DNA of 64,000 bases from Sinorhizobium sp. RAC02 (GCF_001713395.1 NZ_CP016450.1:558001-622000), one strand, 5' to 3'; counted from the first letter of the stretch, positions 52,951 to 61,982 are shown. Translations and numbers: made by a program. The notes: generated from the sequence alone by a model not told the origin.

Positions 52951-54330
52951 ATGACTGTGATCAAATGCATATCCCCCGTGGATGGCTCGGTTTATGCCGA
53001 GCGCGAGGCGATGCCGCTGGCGGCCGCGCAAGCGGTCGTTGCCCGCGCCAAGAAGGCACAGAAAAGCTGGGCGAAGCGCCCGCTTGAAGACCGTATCCAA
53101 CTGGTGCTGAAGAGTGTCGCCCGCGTCAACGAGATGGCCGACGAGATCGTGCCGGAAATCGCCTGGCAGATGGGCCGTCCGGTCCGCTACGGCGGCGAGT
53201 TCAAGGGTTTCAACGAGCGCTCCAACTATGTCGCGGAGATTGCCGGCTCCTCGCTGGCGCCGATTGTCATCGAAAACAGCGCGCGCTTCGAGCGCCGCAT
53301 CGAGCGCGAGCCGCATGGCGTCGTTTTCGTCATCGCGCCGTGGAACTATCCCTACATGACGGCGATCAACACGATCGCTCCCGCGCTGATGGCCGGCAAT
53401 GTCGTCATCATCAAGCATGCCGCCCAAACGCTGCTCGTCGGCGAACGCCTCGTGCGCGCCTTTGCCGAAGCCGGCGTGCCGGAAGACGTCTTCCAGAACG
53501 TCTTCCTCGACCATGACACGACCTCCGCGCTGATCGCCGGCAACAGCTTCGACTTCGTCAACTTTACCGGCTCCGTCGAAGGCGGTCGGTCGATCGAACG
53601 CGCCGCCGCCGGCACCTTCACGCCGGTTGGCCTCGAACTCGGCGGCAAGGATCCGGGTTACGTCATGGAAGATGCCGACCTCGACGCCGCCGTCGACACG
53701 CTGATGGACGGCGCCACCTACAATTCCGGCCAGTGCTGCTGCGGCATCGAGCGCGTCTACGTCAACGAGAAGCTCTATGACGCCTTCGTCGAAAAGTCCG
53801 TCGCCTGGGTATCGAACTACAAGCTCGGCAATCCGCTCGATCCGGACACCACCCTCGGTCCGATGGCGCACAAGCGCTTTGCCGCGACCGTGCGGTCGCA
53901 GATCGCCGATGCCGTCTCGAAGGGCGCCAAGGCGCTCGTCGACCCGAAACTGTTTCCGGCCGATGACGGCGGCGCTTATGTCGCCCCGCAGGTTCTCGTC
54001 GATGTCGATCATTCGATGGAGTTCATGACGGAAGAGACCTTCGGCCCGGCCGTCGGCATCATGAAGGTGAAGAACGACGCGGAAGCGCTCGCGCTGATGA
54101 ACGACTGCAAATACGGCCTCACCGTTTCGCTCTGGACGAAGGACAGCGACCGCGCCGCGACGATCGCCCGCGATCTGGAGACCGGTACGGTGTTCCAGAA
54201 CCGTGCTGATTACCTCGACCCGGCGCTTTGCTGGACCGGCGTGAAGGAAACGGGCCGTGGCGGCTCGCTCTCCGTCATCGGCTTCCACAACCTTACCCGA
54301 CCGAAATCCTACCATTTCAGGAAAGCTTGA
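52951..54330 (+). CDS. Aldehyde dehydrogenase
   Basis: A 459-residue NAD(P)-dependent aldehyde dehydrogenase, slightly shorter than the usual 475-500. The catalytic glutamate is in VGLELGGKDPGYVMEDAD and the nucleophile in YNSGQCCCGIERVYV. Cofactor-site PWNYP is present as FVIAPWNYPYMTA. It starts 118 bases after the ligase and is followed five bases later by the alcohol dehydrogenase. In the proposed pathway it would oxidise a gamma-glutamyl-amino-aldehyde. Confidence 0.88.
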   Translation: MTVIKCISPVDGSVYAEREAMPLAAAQAVVARAKKAQKSWAKRPLEDRIQLVLKSVARVNEMADEIVPEIAWQMGRPVRYGGEFKGFNERSNYVAEIAGSSLAPIVIENSARFERRIEREPHGVVFVIAPWNYPYMTAINTIAPALMAGNVVIIKHAAQTLLVGERLVRAFAEAGVPEDVFQNVFLDHDTTSALIAGNSFDFVNFTGSVEGGRSIERAAAGTFTPVGLELGGKDPGYVMEDADLDAAVDTLMDGATYNSGQCCCGIERVYVNEKLYDAFVEKSVAWVSNYKLGNPLDPDTTLGPMAHKRFAATVRSQIADAVSKGAKALVDPKLFPADDGGAYVAPQVLVDVDHSMEFMTEETFGPAVGIMKVKNDAEALALMNDCKYGLTVSLWTKDSDRAATIARDLETGTVFQNRADYLDPALCWTGVKETGRGGSLSVIGFHNLTRPKSYHFRKA

Positions 54331-54335
54331 AGAGC

Positions 54336-55481
54336 ATGACCATCACCGCCAACTGGAGCTACCCGACCGCGATCAAGTTCGGGGCGGGCCGCATCAAGGA
54401 ACTCGCTGACCATTGCAAGGCGGTCGGCATGAAGAAGCCGCTGCTCGTCACCGACCGCGGCCTTTCGACGATGCCGATCACGCAGGGCGCGCTCGATATC
54501 CTCGCTGCCGCCGGTCTTGGCCGCGCGATGTTCGCCGAGGTCGATCCGAACCCGAACGACAAGAACCTTGAAGCCGGCGTCAAGGCCTACAAGGATGGTG
54601 GCCATGACGGCGTCGTCGCCTTCGGGGGTGGCTCCGGCCTTGATCTCGGCAAGGCGATTGCCTTCATGGCCGGCCAGACCCGCCCGGTCTGGGATTTCGA
54701 GGATGTCGGTGACTGGTGGACGCGCGCCAATTCCGATGGCATCGCGCCGATCATCGCCGTGCCGACCACGGCCGGCACTGGTTCGGAAGTCGGCCGCGCC
54801 TCGGTCATCACCAATTCCGAGACGCACACCAAGAAGGTGATCTTCCATCCGAAGTTCCTGCCTTCGGTGACGATATGCGACCCGGAACTGACGGTCGGCA
54901 TGCCGAAGGTCATCACGGCTGGCACCGGCATGGACGCGTTTGCCCATTGCCTCGAAGCCTATTGCTCACCGTTCTACCACCCGATGAGCCAAGGCATCGC
55001 GCTCGAAGGCATGCGCCTCGTCAAGGAATTTTTGCCGCGCGCTTACAAGGACGGGACCGATATCGAAGCCCGCGCCCATATGATGTCGGCCGCCGCCATG
55101 GGCGCCGTCGCCTTCCAGAAGGGGCTTGGTGCCATCCATTCGCTGTCGCACCCGGTTGGCGCGATCTACAACACGCACCACGGCATGACGAATGCCGTCG
55201 TGATGCCGCCGGTGCTGACCTTCAACCGCCCGGCCATCGAGGCGAAGATCGTCAGCGCTGCGGCCTATCTCGGCATTGCCGGCGGCTTTGACGGCTTCTT
55301 CGACTACGTACTTCGCCTGCGCGAAGAGCTCGGCGTGCCGGACAAACTGTCGGCGCTGGGCGTCGGCACCGACCGGATCGACGAAATGTCCGAAATGGCG
55401 ATCGTCGACCCAACGGCCGGCGGCAATCCGGTGGAATTGACGCTCGACGCGGCCAAGCGTCTCTTCGTCGAGTGCATCTGA
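54336..55481 (+). CDS. Iron-containing alcohol dehydrogenase
   Basis: A 381-residue group III alcohol dehydrogenase. The NAD-binding motif is VVAFGGGSGLDLGKA (about 91-105), with VPTTAGTGSEVGRASVIT. The metal ligands lie in TGMDAFAHCLEAY and AIHSLSHPVGAIYNTHHGM, the two typical iron-ADH signatures. It would oxidise the hydroxyl of a gamma-glutamylated amino alcohol before the aldehyde dehydrogenase acts. It starts five bases after that gene and ends the cluster, before a strong terminator. Confidence 0.9.
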   Translation: MTITANWSYPTAIKFGAGRIKELADHCKAVGMKKPLLVTDRGLSTMPITQGALDILAAAGLGRAMFAEVDPNPNDKNLEAGVKAYKDGGHDGVVAFGGGSGLDLGKAIAFMAGQTRPVWDFEDVGDWWTRANSDGIAPIIAVPTTAGTGSEVGRASVITNSETHTKKVIFHPKFLPSVTICDPELTVGMPKVITAGTGMDAFAHCLEAYCSPFYHPMSQGIALEGMRLVKEFLPRAYKDGTDIEARAHMMSAAAMGAVAFQKGLGAIHSLSHPVGAIYNTHHGMTNAVVMPPVLTFNRPAIEAKIVSAAAYLGIAGGFDGFFDYVLRLREELGVPDKLSALGVGTDRIDEMSEMAIVDPTAGGNPVELTLDAAKRLFVECI

Positions 55482-55498
55482 GTTTCGCTTTGACGATT

Positions 55499-55535
55499 GG
55501 GGTGGCGGTCAGGCGATCGCCACCCCGATTTTTTT
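55499..55535 (+). terminator. Rho-independent terminator after the alcohol dehydrogenase
   Basis: GGGGTGGCG and CGCCACCCC pair perfectly over nine bases around a ten-base loop, followed by GATTTTTTT. It ends the ligase-dehydrogenase operon and isolates the ParA genes. Confidence 0.9.
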
Positions 55536-55649
55536 ATTACAATTATTACGAATTGCGCCGCATGATGTTTGTCATCAGAATGTCATGCAACTGTCATGAT
55601 TTGCGCCGCTCCCTGGTGCAGCCTGGCGGTGTGGTGCGGTGTTAGCGTT

Positions 55650-56408
55650 ATGGCAGTCATATCGGTAGCGAACGCCAAGGGCGGTTCGGGCAAGACGACG
55701 GCGGCGGTTTTACTTGCCACCGAACTCGTGCAGCGTGGTGCGCGCACCGCTCTTCTCGATTGCGACGAGCTGAAACTGGCGGCAAGCTGGGTGCGCGCCG
55801 CAAGGCTCGGCGAGGGGCTGACGCTACTGGACAATATTGCGGTCTCCAATTTCGCCGGCAATCTCAAGGCCCTGCGCGGCAGCCACGACCACGTCATCAT
55901 CGACCTGTCGGGCGCCCGCGATGCCTTGGTCGCGTTTGCCGCCGGGCTTTCCGATCTCGTGCTGGTACCCGTCCAGGGTTGCGCGATGGATAGTCGTGGT
56001 GCGGCGCATGTGCTGGAACTGGTCGATCTCGTCAGCGCCAATGCGCATCTGCCGATCAAGCGGGCGGTCGTGCTCTCCCGTGTCAATCCGCTCGTTACCA
56101 CCCATGCCTTGCGCAATGTGAAGACCGTGCTCGATGCGGCACGGATTCCTGTCGTCGGTACGCCTGTCATCGAGCGCAGCGCCTTTCGCGACATGTTCGA
56201 GACGGGCGGCACGCTCTACTCGATGAACGGTGGCCGGGTGAGCAATCTCGACAAGGCGATCCTCAATATGCAGGTCCTTGCCGATGACGTGCTGCGGCTT
56301 GTCGGCGTCGGGGAGGGCGGCAAGACGTGGGCGAAGACCGCCGTTGCCGCTCCTGCGCGCACTGGCCTGTCTTCTTCACCGCCGGTGAGCGTGCCGGCCG
56401 GCCCCTGA
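55650..56408 (+). CDS. ParA-family ATPase, VirC1-like, first of a tandem pair
   Basis: A 252-residue P-loop ATPase. The deviant Walker A is ANAKGGSGKTTAAVLLATEL (about 8-27) and the Walker A' strand reads LLDCDELKLAASW, with Cys where the family usually has DADP. The Walker B-like segment is VIIDLSGARDALVAFA. Size and lack of an N-terminal HTH match VirC1/MipZ-type single-domain ATPases, which position DNA or protein complexes. A Pro/Ser-rich tail (about 225-252) ends the protein. No ParB gene is adjacent. It is a clear paralogue of the next gene. No strong ribosome site is seen at the chosen ATG. Confidence 0.82.
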   Translation: MAVISVANAKGGSGKTTAAVLLATELVQRGARTALLDCDELKLAASWVRAARLGEGLTLLDNIAVSNFAGNLKALRGSHDHVIIDLSGARDALVAFAAGLSDLVLVPVQGCAMDSRGAAHVLELVDLVSANAHLPIKRAVVLSRVNPLVTTHALRNVKTVLDAARIPVVGTPVIERSAFRDMFETGGTLYSMNGGRVSNLDKAILNMQVLADDVLRLVGVGEGGKTWAKTAVAAPARTGLSSSPPVSVPAGP

Positions 56409-56434
56409 ATTCTTACCGTTAACAATTGACACGC

Positions 56435-56466
56435 GCCCGGAGAATGCTGGTTTCCCGGGCTTTTTT
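56435..56466 (+). terminator. Terminator between the two ParA genes
   Basis: GCCCGG and CCGGGC flank a 14-base loop, followed directly by TTTTTT. It lies about 27 bases after the first ParA stop, so the second paralogue is probably transcribed from its own promoter in the 160 bases that follow. Confidence 0.7.
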
Positions 56467-56628
56467 CCTGCAGCTGGCAAACGCTGTTCGTCGTCTCATT
56501 AATCTTCGCGATACGGAAATTTCCATTTCGTTAACCATGTTTTGAAAGGTTTGAGTAAGCGGGCGCCATTTGCACAGGGTCGCCTGACGAGAGCGATGAG
56601 CAAGCTCGTAGAATTCACGGGGAAAGAC

Positions 56629-57345
56629 ATGCCAGTCATCACATTTGCCAATGCCAAGGGCGGCGCGGGCAAGACCACCGCGGCCCTCATCCTAGCCACC
56701 GAGCTTGCAAGCCAGGGTCACCGCGTCACCATTCTCGACGCGGACCCGCAGCGCTGGATTAGCCATTGGCACGAGATTTCCGGCCGCCAGCACAATATTG
56801 CCGTCATCTCGGAAGTCTCGATGGCCTCCATCCAGTGCCATATCCGCGAGAACCGCGACACGACCGACTATTTCATCATCGATCTGGCCGGTGCCCGCGA
56901 TGCACTGGTCGCCACCGCCATCGGCCTTTCGGACCATGTGATGATTCCCGTGCAGGGCTGTGCGATGGACGCACGCGGTGCCGCACAGATCCTTGAACTG
57001 CTGAAGCAGCTCGACGAGAAGGCGGGCATCCGCATCAACCACTCGGTCGTGCTCACCCGCATGAATTCGATGGTGACGACGCGTGCCATGACGGCCATCA
57101 AGGTCTTGCTCGCATCGCGCGACGTTGCCGTGCTGGACACACCGATCGGCGAGCGCACCGCCTTCCGTGATATTTTCGACTGCGGCGGCACGTTGTATTC
57201 GATGGACCCGGCTAGGGTGAGCAACCTCGACAAGGCCCGCGAAAACGCGCGGCTTTTTGCCGAGGAAGTGATGCGCCTCATGCCGACGCGCAAGCGGGTT
57301 TCCCCGGCACGCGGCTTCTTCCGCACGATCCCGCGCGCGGCCTGA
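56629..57345 (+). CDS. ParA-family ATPase, VirC1-like, second of a tandem pair
   Basis: A 238-residue P-loop ATPase with FANAKGGAGKTTAALILATE (about 6-25), ILDADPQRWISHW and FIIDLAGARDALVATA. It shares long identical blocks with the preceding gene (VQGCAMD-RGAA, TP-ER-AFRD, GGTLYSM), so the pair arose by duplication. The DADPQ motif is canonical here but not in the first copy. GGGGA lies seven bases before the ATG; an in-frame ATG at 56596 is an alternative. The basic tail (TRKRVSPARGFFRTIPR) could bind nucleic acid or membrane. Confidence 0.84.
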   Translation: MPVITFANAKGGAGKTTAALILATELASQGHRVTILDADPQRWISHWHEISGRQHNIAVISEVSMASIQCHIRENRDTTDYFIIDLAGARDALVATAIGLSDHVMIPVQGCAMDARGAAQILELLKQLDEKAGIRINHSVVLTRMNSMVTTRAMTAIKVLLASRDVAVLDTPIGERTAFRDIFDCGGTLYSMDPARVSNLDKARENARLFAEEVMRLMPTRKRVSPARGFFRTIPRAA

Positions 57346-57370
57346 GCGAACAGATTTGACGAACGGCAAA

Positions 57371-57438
57371 AACGGCTGCGACCAAATGCGCAGCCGTTGT
57401 CCCCAATAGGCGCATGGCTTGGTAATGAACAATTTACC
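57371..57438. promoter_or_regulatory. Hairpin and palindrome between ParA2 and the chemoreceptor gene
   Basis: An ACGGCTGCG/CGCAGCCGT hairpin (nine base pairs) follows ParA2 and probably ends its transcript, although its T-run is on the minus-strand side. Downstream, TGGTAA-N8-TTACCA (57420-57439) is an inverted repeat about 165 bases before the chemoreceptor ATG and may be an operator. The remainder shows no gene. Confidence 0.4.
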
Positions 57439-57604
57439 ATGCCTAACCTAGTGATATTGCGTCTGAAAGCTATTCTTGAAGGCTCTGTGTCTTCGGCGTG
57501 ATCCATGAGGGGTCGCGGGCGCGAGCGTGCCATTTGGCATTGCCGTCCCGATAGAGCGTTGTCGCTTTCCCCAGTTTCTCGTGTTGCCAGGATACCCAAT
57601 CAGA

Positions 57605-59128
57605 ATGAAGTCAGCCCCGCAGACTGCCAGCCAGAACCACGATATCGCGCGCCGTCTGGATTATCTCGGCCTCGACGAGCCGGCGCTGAAGCGGTTGCGC
57701 AGCCTGAAGCCCTTCATCGAGAAGGAGCTCGGTCCGGCGCTCGACAAGTTCTATGCCGTCGTGCGCAAGAGCCCGGAGGTCAACCACCTCTTCTCCAGTG
57801 ATGCGCACATCAATCGCGCAAAGACTGCGCAGCTCGGTCACTGGGCAAACATCGCTGCCGGCGATTTCACGCATGACTATGCCGCGAAGGTTCAGACGAT
57901 CGGCCATGTGCATGCGCGCATCGGCCTGGAGCCGCGCTGGTATATCGGCGGCTACGCGCTGATCGTCGAGCATCTTCTGGCGGAAGCGGTGAAATCACTT
58001 TGGCCGAAACAGGGGTTTTTCAGCCGCCAGGAAATCACGCCGGAGGAGTTTGCGGCGAAATTTTCCAGCCTGCTCAAGGCCATGTTCCTCGACATGGACC
58101 TCTCCATCTCCGTCTATATGGACACATCCGACGTCACCAAGCAGCAGGCAGTGCAGGCGCAGGTCGTTGCCGAGGAGCGCAAGATCGTCGGCGACAGTTT
58201 CGGTGCGGCGCTGAAGCGGATTTCGGATGGCGACCTCACCGCGCGCATCACCGGGCCGCTGCCGGAAGCCTATGAGACGCTGCGCGAAGATTTCAATCAT
58301 GCCATTTCCACGCTCTCGCAGGCCATCGGCAGCATCGGTGTGGGGGCGGGCTCCATCCATCTGAGTGCCCAGGAGATTGCGGCGGCCTCTGACGATCTCG
58401 CCAAGCGCACGGAGCGGCAGGCGGCCAATCTCGAGGAAACCGCGGCCGCCGTCGAAGAGGTGACCACTACAGTGCGCCAGACGGCGCAGAGCGCCAACGA
58501 GGCGAATGCGCTCGTCATGGCGGCGCGCGACAATGCGCAGCGCGGCGGCGAAGTCGTGGAACACGCAATTGTCGCCATGGGCGAGATCCAGGCCTCGTCG
58601 TCGGCGATCGCCAACATCGTAGAGGTGATCGACGAGATTGCCTTCCAGACAAATCTTCTGGCGCTCAATGCCGGCATCGAGGCGGCACGGGCAGGCGAGG
58701 CGGGACGTGGCTTCGCGGTCGTGGCGTCGGAGGTGCGCGCACTCGCCCAGCGCTGTGCCGATGCCGCCAAGGACATCCAGGACCTGATCGCCAAGTCGCA
58801 TGGTCAGGTCGAGGACGGTGTGCGCTCGGTCAACGAGGTCGCGCAGTCGCTGCGCCAGATCGTGTCTCAGGTCGTGGATGTGAGCGCTGTCTTCAACACC
58901 ATCCGCTCCAGCACCGCGGAGCAGGCAACGGGTCTTCAGGCGGTCAACCAGGCGGTCAACGCCATGGACCAGATCACCCAGCAGAATGCGGCGATGGTCG
59001 AACAGGCCAATGCCGCGAGCCAGGCGCTGACGCAGGAGGCCGCCTCCATTGCCGCCCAGCTCAGCGCGTTCCGCACCGGCGGTACCGCGCAGCCGGCACA
59101 CGGTTCAGGCTATCGCCGCGCTGCCTGA
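57605..59128 (+). CDS. Globin-coupled methyl-accepting chemotaxis protein (HemAT-like)
   Basis: A 507-residue soluble chemoreceptor with no membrane helix. Residues about 15-165 form a globin-coupled sensor; the proximal haem histidine is most likely His103 in IGHVHARIGLEPRWYIGGY. A HAMP-like stretch (about 200-250, LKRISDGDLTARITGPLP) leads into the signalling domain (about 260-490). Its hairpin tip reads EIAFQTNLLALNAGIEAARA then GEAGRGFAVVASEVRALAQR, the binding site for CheA and CheW. It would steer motility in response to oxygen or another gas. No che genes are nearby. Confidence 0.9.
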   Translation: MKSAPQTASQNHDIARRLDYLGLDEPALKRLRSLKPFIEKELGPALDKFYAVVRKSPEVNHLFSSDAHINRAKTAQLGHWANIAAGDFTHDYAAKVQTIGHVHARIGLEPRWYIGGYALIVEHLLAEAVKSLWPKQGFFSRQEITPEEFAAKFSSLLKAMFLDMDLSISVYMDTSDVTKQQAVQAQVVAEERKIVGDSFGAALKRISDGDLTARITGPLPEAYETLREDFNHAISTLSQAIGSIGVGAGSIHLSAQEIAAASDDLAKRTERQAANLEETAAAVEEVTTTVRQTAQSANEANALVMAARDNAQRGGEVVEHAIVAMGEIQASSSAIANIVEVIDEIAFQTNLLALNAGIEAARAGEAGRGFAVVASEVRALAQRCADAAKDIQDLIAKSHGQVEDGVRSVNEVAQSLRQIVSQVVDVSAVFNTIRSSTAEQATGLQAVNQAVNAMDQITQQNAAMVEQANAASQALTQEAASIAAQLSAFRTGGTAQPAHGSGYRRAA

Positions 59129-59143
59129 GCGTTTTGACGGATT

Positions 59144-59186
59144 GAAAAAAAGCAGGCCGGGCGACGTTTGCGTTGCCCGGCCTTTT
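59144..59186. terminator. Bidirectional terminator between chemoreceptor and GH5 genes
   Basis: GGCCGGGC (59155-59162) and GCCCGGCC (59175-59182) pair, with an inner ACG/CGT extension and a TTTG loop. TTTT follows on the plus strand and, on the minus strand, TTTTTTT follows after GC. It serves both converging genes. Confidence 0.85.
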
Positions 59187-59187
59187 C

Positions 59188-60381
59188 TCACTTCTGCATT
59201 TTCGCCTTCAGGATCTCCATGAGATTGCCATCGCGGGGCAGGTCTCCAGCCTTACCTTGTCCCGAGAGCCAGTAGAACTGCCCCGGTTTCACCTTTTCCG
59301 GTAGCTCGTAGTCCATGCCTTCCCACTCGTCCTCGCGGAAGGAGTAGAAGGCCCAGTGGCCGCGCTTTGCCTCGACAGCATCCATGACATCAGTGAGATA
59401 GGTGCCGCAATCGGCCCACAGCCGCATGCAGCCGAACTCGGCGGCGACCACGCGGGTCGGCGGCAGGCCTTGCGTCTTCGCCCAATCGAAGGCCGTGTTG
59501 ATGTGGTCCGCAACAGCCTTGCGATCCCACGTCATCGTGCTTCCTGCATAGTCCGTTTGCACGCCGGGATACCGAAGCGGCGTCTCGCGCTTCATGTTCG
59601 GCGCGCTCGTCGCGTCATAGGGCTCGTACATGTGGAAGGCATAGAGCACCTTGTCATCAGCGAGCCGCTTCGGCCAGGCGGCGAGTGCGCGCGGATTGGC
59701 GTAGTAACCGCTATCCACCATCACCGGCGTCACCGGATCGGCGACGCGGATCGCCTCGATGATGCGCGTGTAGAGTTTTGGCAGGTCGCGCGTGCCGCCG
59801 GCATGCTTTTCCTGCCAGGCCCGGATGTCGGCCATCGCGCCGTTTTCGGCAAGCCCTGTGGTCTTTTCCGGTGCCGGCTCGTTAATGAGATTGTAGCCAG
59901 CGACGGCTGGGTGGTCCTTCAGCGCAGTGGCGAGATCGCTCCAGAATTTCACGGCCTGATCGGCAAAGGCTGGATCCGACCAGAGCCGATCGTCGAACTT
60001 TTCGCCGTTCTGCTGTTTCCAGCGCGCGCCCGGCAGGCTGAGCGGCGTTATCACGACCTTGAGCCCGGCGGCGTGCGCCGCATCGAGCGCGTTCCGCAGC
60101 TTGGCGAGGTCCTTCGGCGGCAATCCCTTGTAATGGTCGGCATCACCCAGCAGGAAGTCCCGGCCTTCGCCTTTCCATTTGCTGAAGGTGAGGCGGACCC
60201 AGGTCGCGCCGGTTGCGGCGAGCGCCTCGAAATAGGCCTTGTCCGGCTCGGCGGCATTGAAGCTGTTGCCGCCCCTTTGCGGTGTATCCCAGAAGGTCAT
60301 GAGATCGGCGGCGGAGGCGGCCTGCGGCATCGCTCCGGCAAGGGTGAGGCAAAGGAGGGTGGTGCGGAATTTTTGCAGCAT
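59188..60381 (-). CDS. GH5-family glycoside hydrolase, exported
   Basis: A 397-residue secreted hydrolase with a signal peptide (about 1-25, ending ASAADL). The GH5 barrel has GATWVRLTFSKWKGEG near its start, the acid/base glutamate in GYNLINEPAPE and the nucleophile glutamate in RVVAAEFGCMRLWAD. Substrate-binding aromatic residues include YAFHMYEPYDAT. The specificity (cellulose, mannan or another beta-glucan) cannot be told. Some rhizobial relatives sit beside exopolysaccharide genes, but none is present here. Confidence 0.85.
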   Translation of the reverse strand: MLQKFRTTLLCLTLAGAMPQAASAADLMTFWDTPQRGGNSFNAAEPDKAYFEALAATGATWVRLTFSKWKGEGRDFLLGDADHYKGLPPKDLAKLRNALDAAHAAGLKVVITPLSLPGARWKQQNGEKFDDRLWSDPAFADQAVKFWSDLATALKDHPAVAGYNLINEPAPEKTTGLAENGAMADIRAWQEKHAGGTRDLPKLYTRIIEAIRVADPVTPVMVDSGYYANPRALAAWPKRLADDKVLYAFHMYEPYDATSAPNMKRETPLRYPGVQTDYAGSTMTWDRKAVADHINTAFDWAKTQGLPPTRVVAAEFGCMRLWADCGTYLTDVMDAVEAKRGHWAFYSFREDEWEGMDYELPEKVKPGQFYWLSGQGKAGDLPRDGNLMEILKAKMQK

Positions 60382-60503
60382 GGGATACCGGATTGACGGT
60401 TGGAAGCGAGATGGTCGCCGCGTTGGGCGACCGCTCGGCTGCTTCGCCGCAAAAACAGGCGTTTTCCGGTTCGCATCATGGCGGAACCGGATTTTCCACC
60501 GGA

Positions 60504-60534
60504 AAACAAAAAGCCGGCCCTGAAAGACCGGCTT
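60504..60534 (-). terminator. Rho-independent terminator of the L,D-transpeptidase gene
   Basis: On the minus strand AAGCCGG and CCGGCTT pair over seven bases and are followed by TTTTTGTTTT, about 25 bases after the transpeptidase stop. Confidence 0.8.
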
Positions 60535-60557
60535 TGCTTGTTTGTCTTCGATGTTCG

Positions 60558-61982
60558 TCAGTCGACGAACTCGACCGTCACGCCGGCGCTCGTCATCTTG
60601 GCGAGCTCGGTCGCATCCCAGTTGGTCAGGCGGATACAGCCATGGCTCTGGGTCTTGCCGATCTTCGACGGTTCCGGCGTGCCGTGGATGCCGTAGGTCG
60701 GCTTGGAAAGCGCGATCCAGACGGTGCCGACCGGGCCGTTCGGGCCGGGCTGCAGGGTCAGCACCTTGTTGTTGGCGCCCTGCTGGAAGTTGATCTTCGG
60801 GTTGTAGGTGTAGCCGGGATTGAGCGCGATACGCTCGACGGTCACCAGACCCGATGGCGATGGCGTGTCGGCGGAGCCGATGCTGGCCGGGTAGGCGGCA
60901 ATCAGCGTGCCGTTCTCGTCATAGGCGAGCACCTGCTTGCGGCCCTTGTCGGCGAGGATCTTTGCCACCTTGCCCGTCTTCTTTTCACCCGTATCGACGA
61001 CCTTGATGATCGTGCCCGGGATCGTGAAGTCGACACCCGGGTTGATATCCTTCAGATAGGCCTCGTCCATGTGGAACTTTTCGGCCAGCATCTCGATCGT
61101 CGAGGTGTAGGAGAGGTGCGGCAGCGCCGCCTTCTCCGCATAATCGTTCGGAATGGAGGCGACGTAGGGGCCGGCCGCGTCGACAGCGGTGATCTCGTAG
61201 GTGGTGAAGGCCATGCCGCCGGAGAGGCGCAGGCGCTCCAGGATGTCATCGGCGTTGTTTGGGTCGAGCGTTTCGCCGGTGCCGTTCTGCCAGGCCTCGA
61301 TCGCCTTGGTGACGTTGGAACCCTTCTTGCCGTCGATCACGCCCGGCGAATAGCCTTCGCGGTCGAGAAAGACCTGAAGCGCTGTAATCTCCGCGGAAGA
61401 CAGCTTGCCGAGCGCCGTTGCCGGCACGAATTTCGGGCCGGGTACGAATTCGGCGTTGGGATCGACGCCGTTTTCGGGGAGCGCGGCGTTGTCGTCGTTT
61501 CCGTTGAAATCCGGCAGAGGCTGCGAACCGCCGAAATCGGCATCCGGCAGCGTCTGGCGCTCGATATCGCCCGGCAGGGCCTCGCGCATTTCCGGCACGG
61601 AACTGGTCGTCAGCTCATCGCCATAGTCGGATTCTGGCGCTGGCGGGAAATAGTCCGGGCTGGTTTCCGGATAGCCGCGCACCTCGCGGTAACGGTCCCG
61701 GCGCGGGCGATAGTCGTCGCCACCGCGGGCGAAATAGCGGTCGGCGGGCATGACGGTCGCAACCACATTGCCCCAGTCGTCGACATAGACCGTGCGGCCG
61801 CGATTGTCGCGCATCACACGCATGCGGTCGTCGGGAACGTAGTCCAGAATATCGCCATTCGGCGTGATCAGCACCGTGTCGGGTGAGGAATAGCGCTGCT
61901 GGGCAACGGCAGGCGTGACGGCGATTCCCAGGATGGATGCCGCTGCGAGGAGCGAAATGCTTGTTTTAATAATAGAATTCAC
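60558..61982 (-). CDS. L,D-transpeptidase with peptidoglycan-binding domain
   Basis: A 474-residue exported protein. A signal peptide (about 1-28, SISLLAAASILGIAVTPAVA) is followed by a Pro/Asp-rich region to about 160. Then comes a peptidoglycan-binding repeat (LSSAEITALQVFLDREGYSP then GVIDGKKGSNV), a LysM-like stretch (about 250-300) and a C-terminal YkuD domain (about 330-470). The catalytic motif is IHGTPEPSKIGKTQSHGCIR, with the nucleophile Cys in SHGCIRL. It would build 3-3 peptidoglycan cross-links. The start is GTG at 61982; GTG 62006 adds eight residues and is possible. Confidence 0.87.
   Translation of the reverse strand: MNSIIKTSISLLAAASILGIAVTPAVAQQRYSSPDTVLITPNGDILDYVPDDRMRVMRDNRGRTVYVDDWGNVVATVMPADRYFARGGDDYRPRRDRYREVRGYPETSPDYFPPAPESDYGDELTTSSVPEMREALPGDIERQTLPDADFGGSQPLPDFNGNDDNAALPENGVDPNAEFVPGPKFVPATALGKLSSAEITALQVFLDREGYSPGVIDGKKGSNVTKAIEAWQNGTGETLDPNNADDILERLRLSGGMAFTTYEITAVDAAGPYVASIPNDYAEKAALPHLSYTSTIEMLAEKFHMDEAYLKDINPGVDFTIPGTIIKVVDTGEKKTGKVAKILADKGRKQVLAYDENGTLIAAYPASIGSADTPSPSGLVTVERIALNPGYTYNPKINFQQGANNKVLTLQPGPNGPVGTVWIALSKPTYGIHGTPEPSKIGKTQSHGCIRLTNWDATELAKMTSAGVTVEFVD

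Noticed and set aside
55650..57345. A plasmid replication or partition locus (repABC)
   Set aside because: There is no ParB/RepB or RepC gene beside the ParA proteins, both are short single-domain ATPases, and no origin-like repeats are seen.
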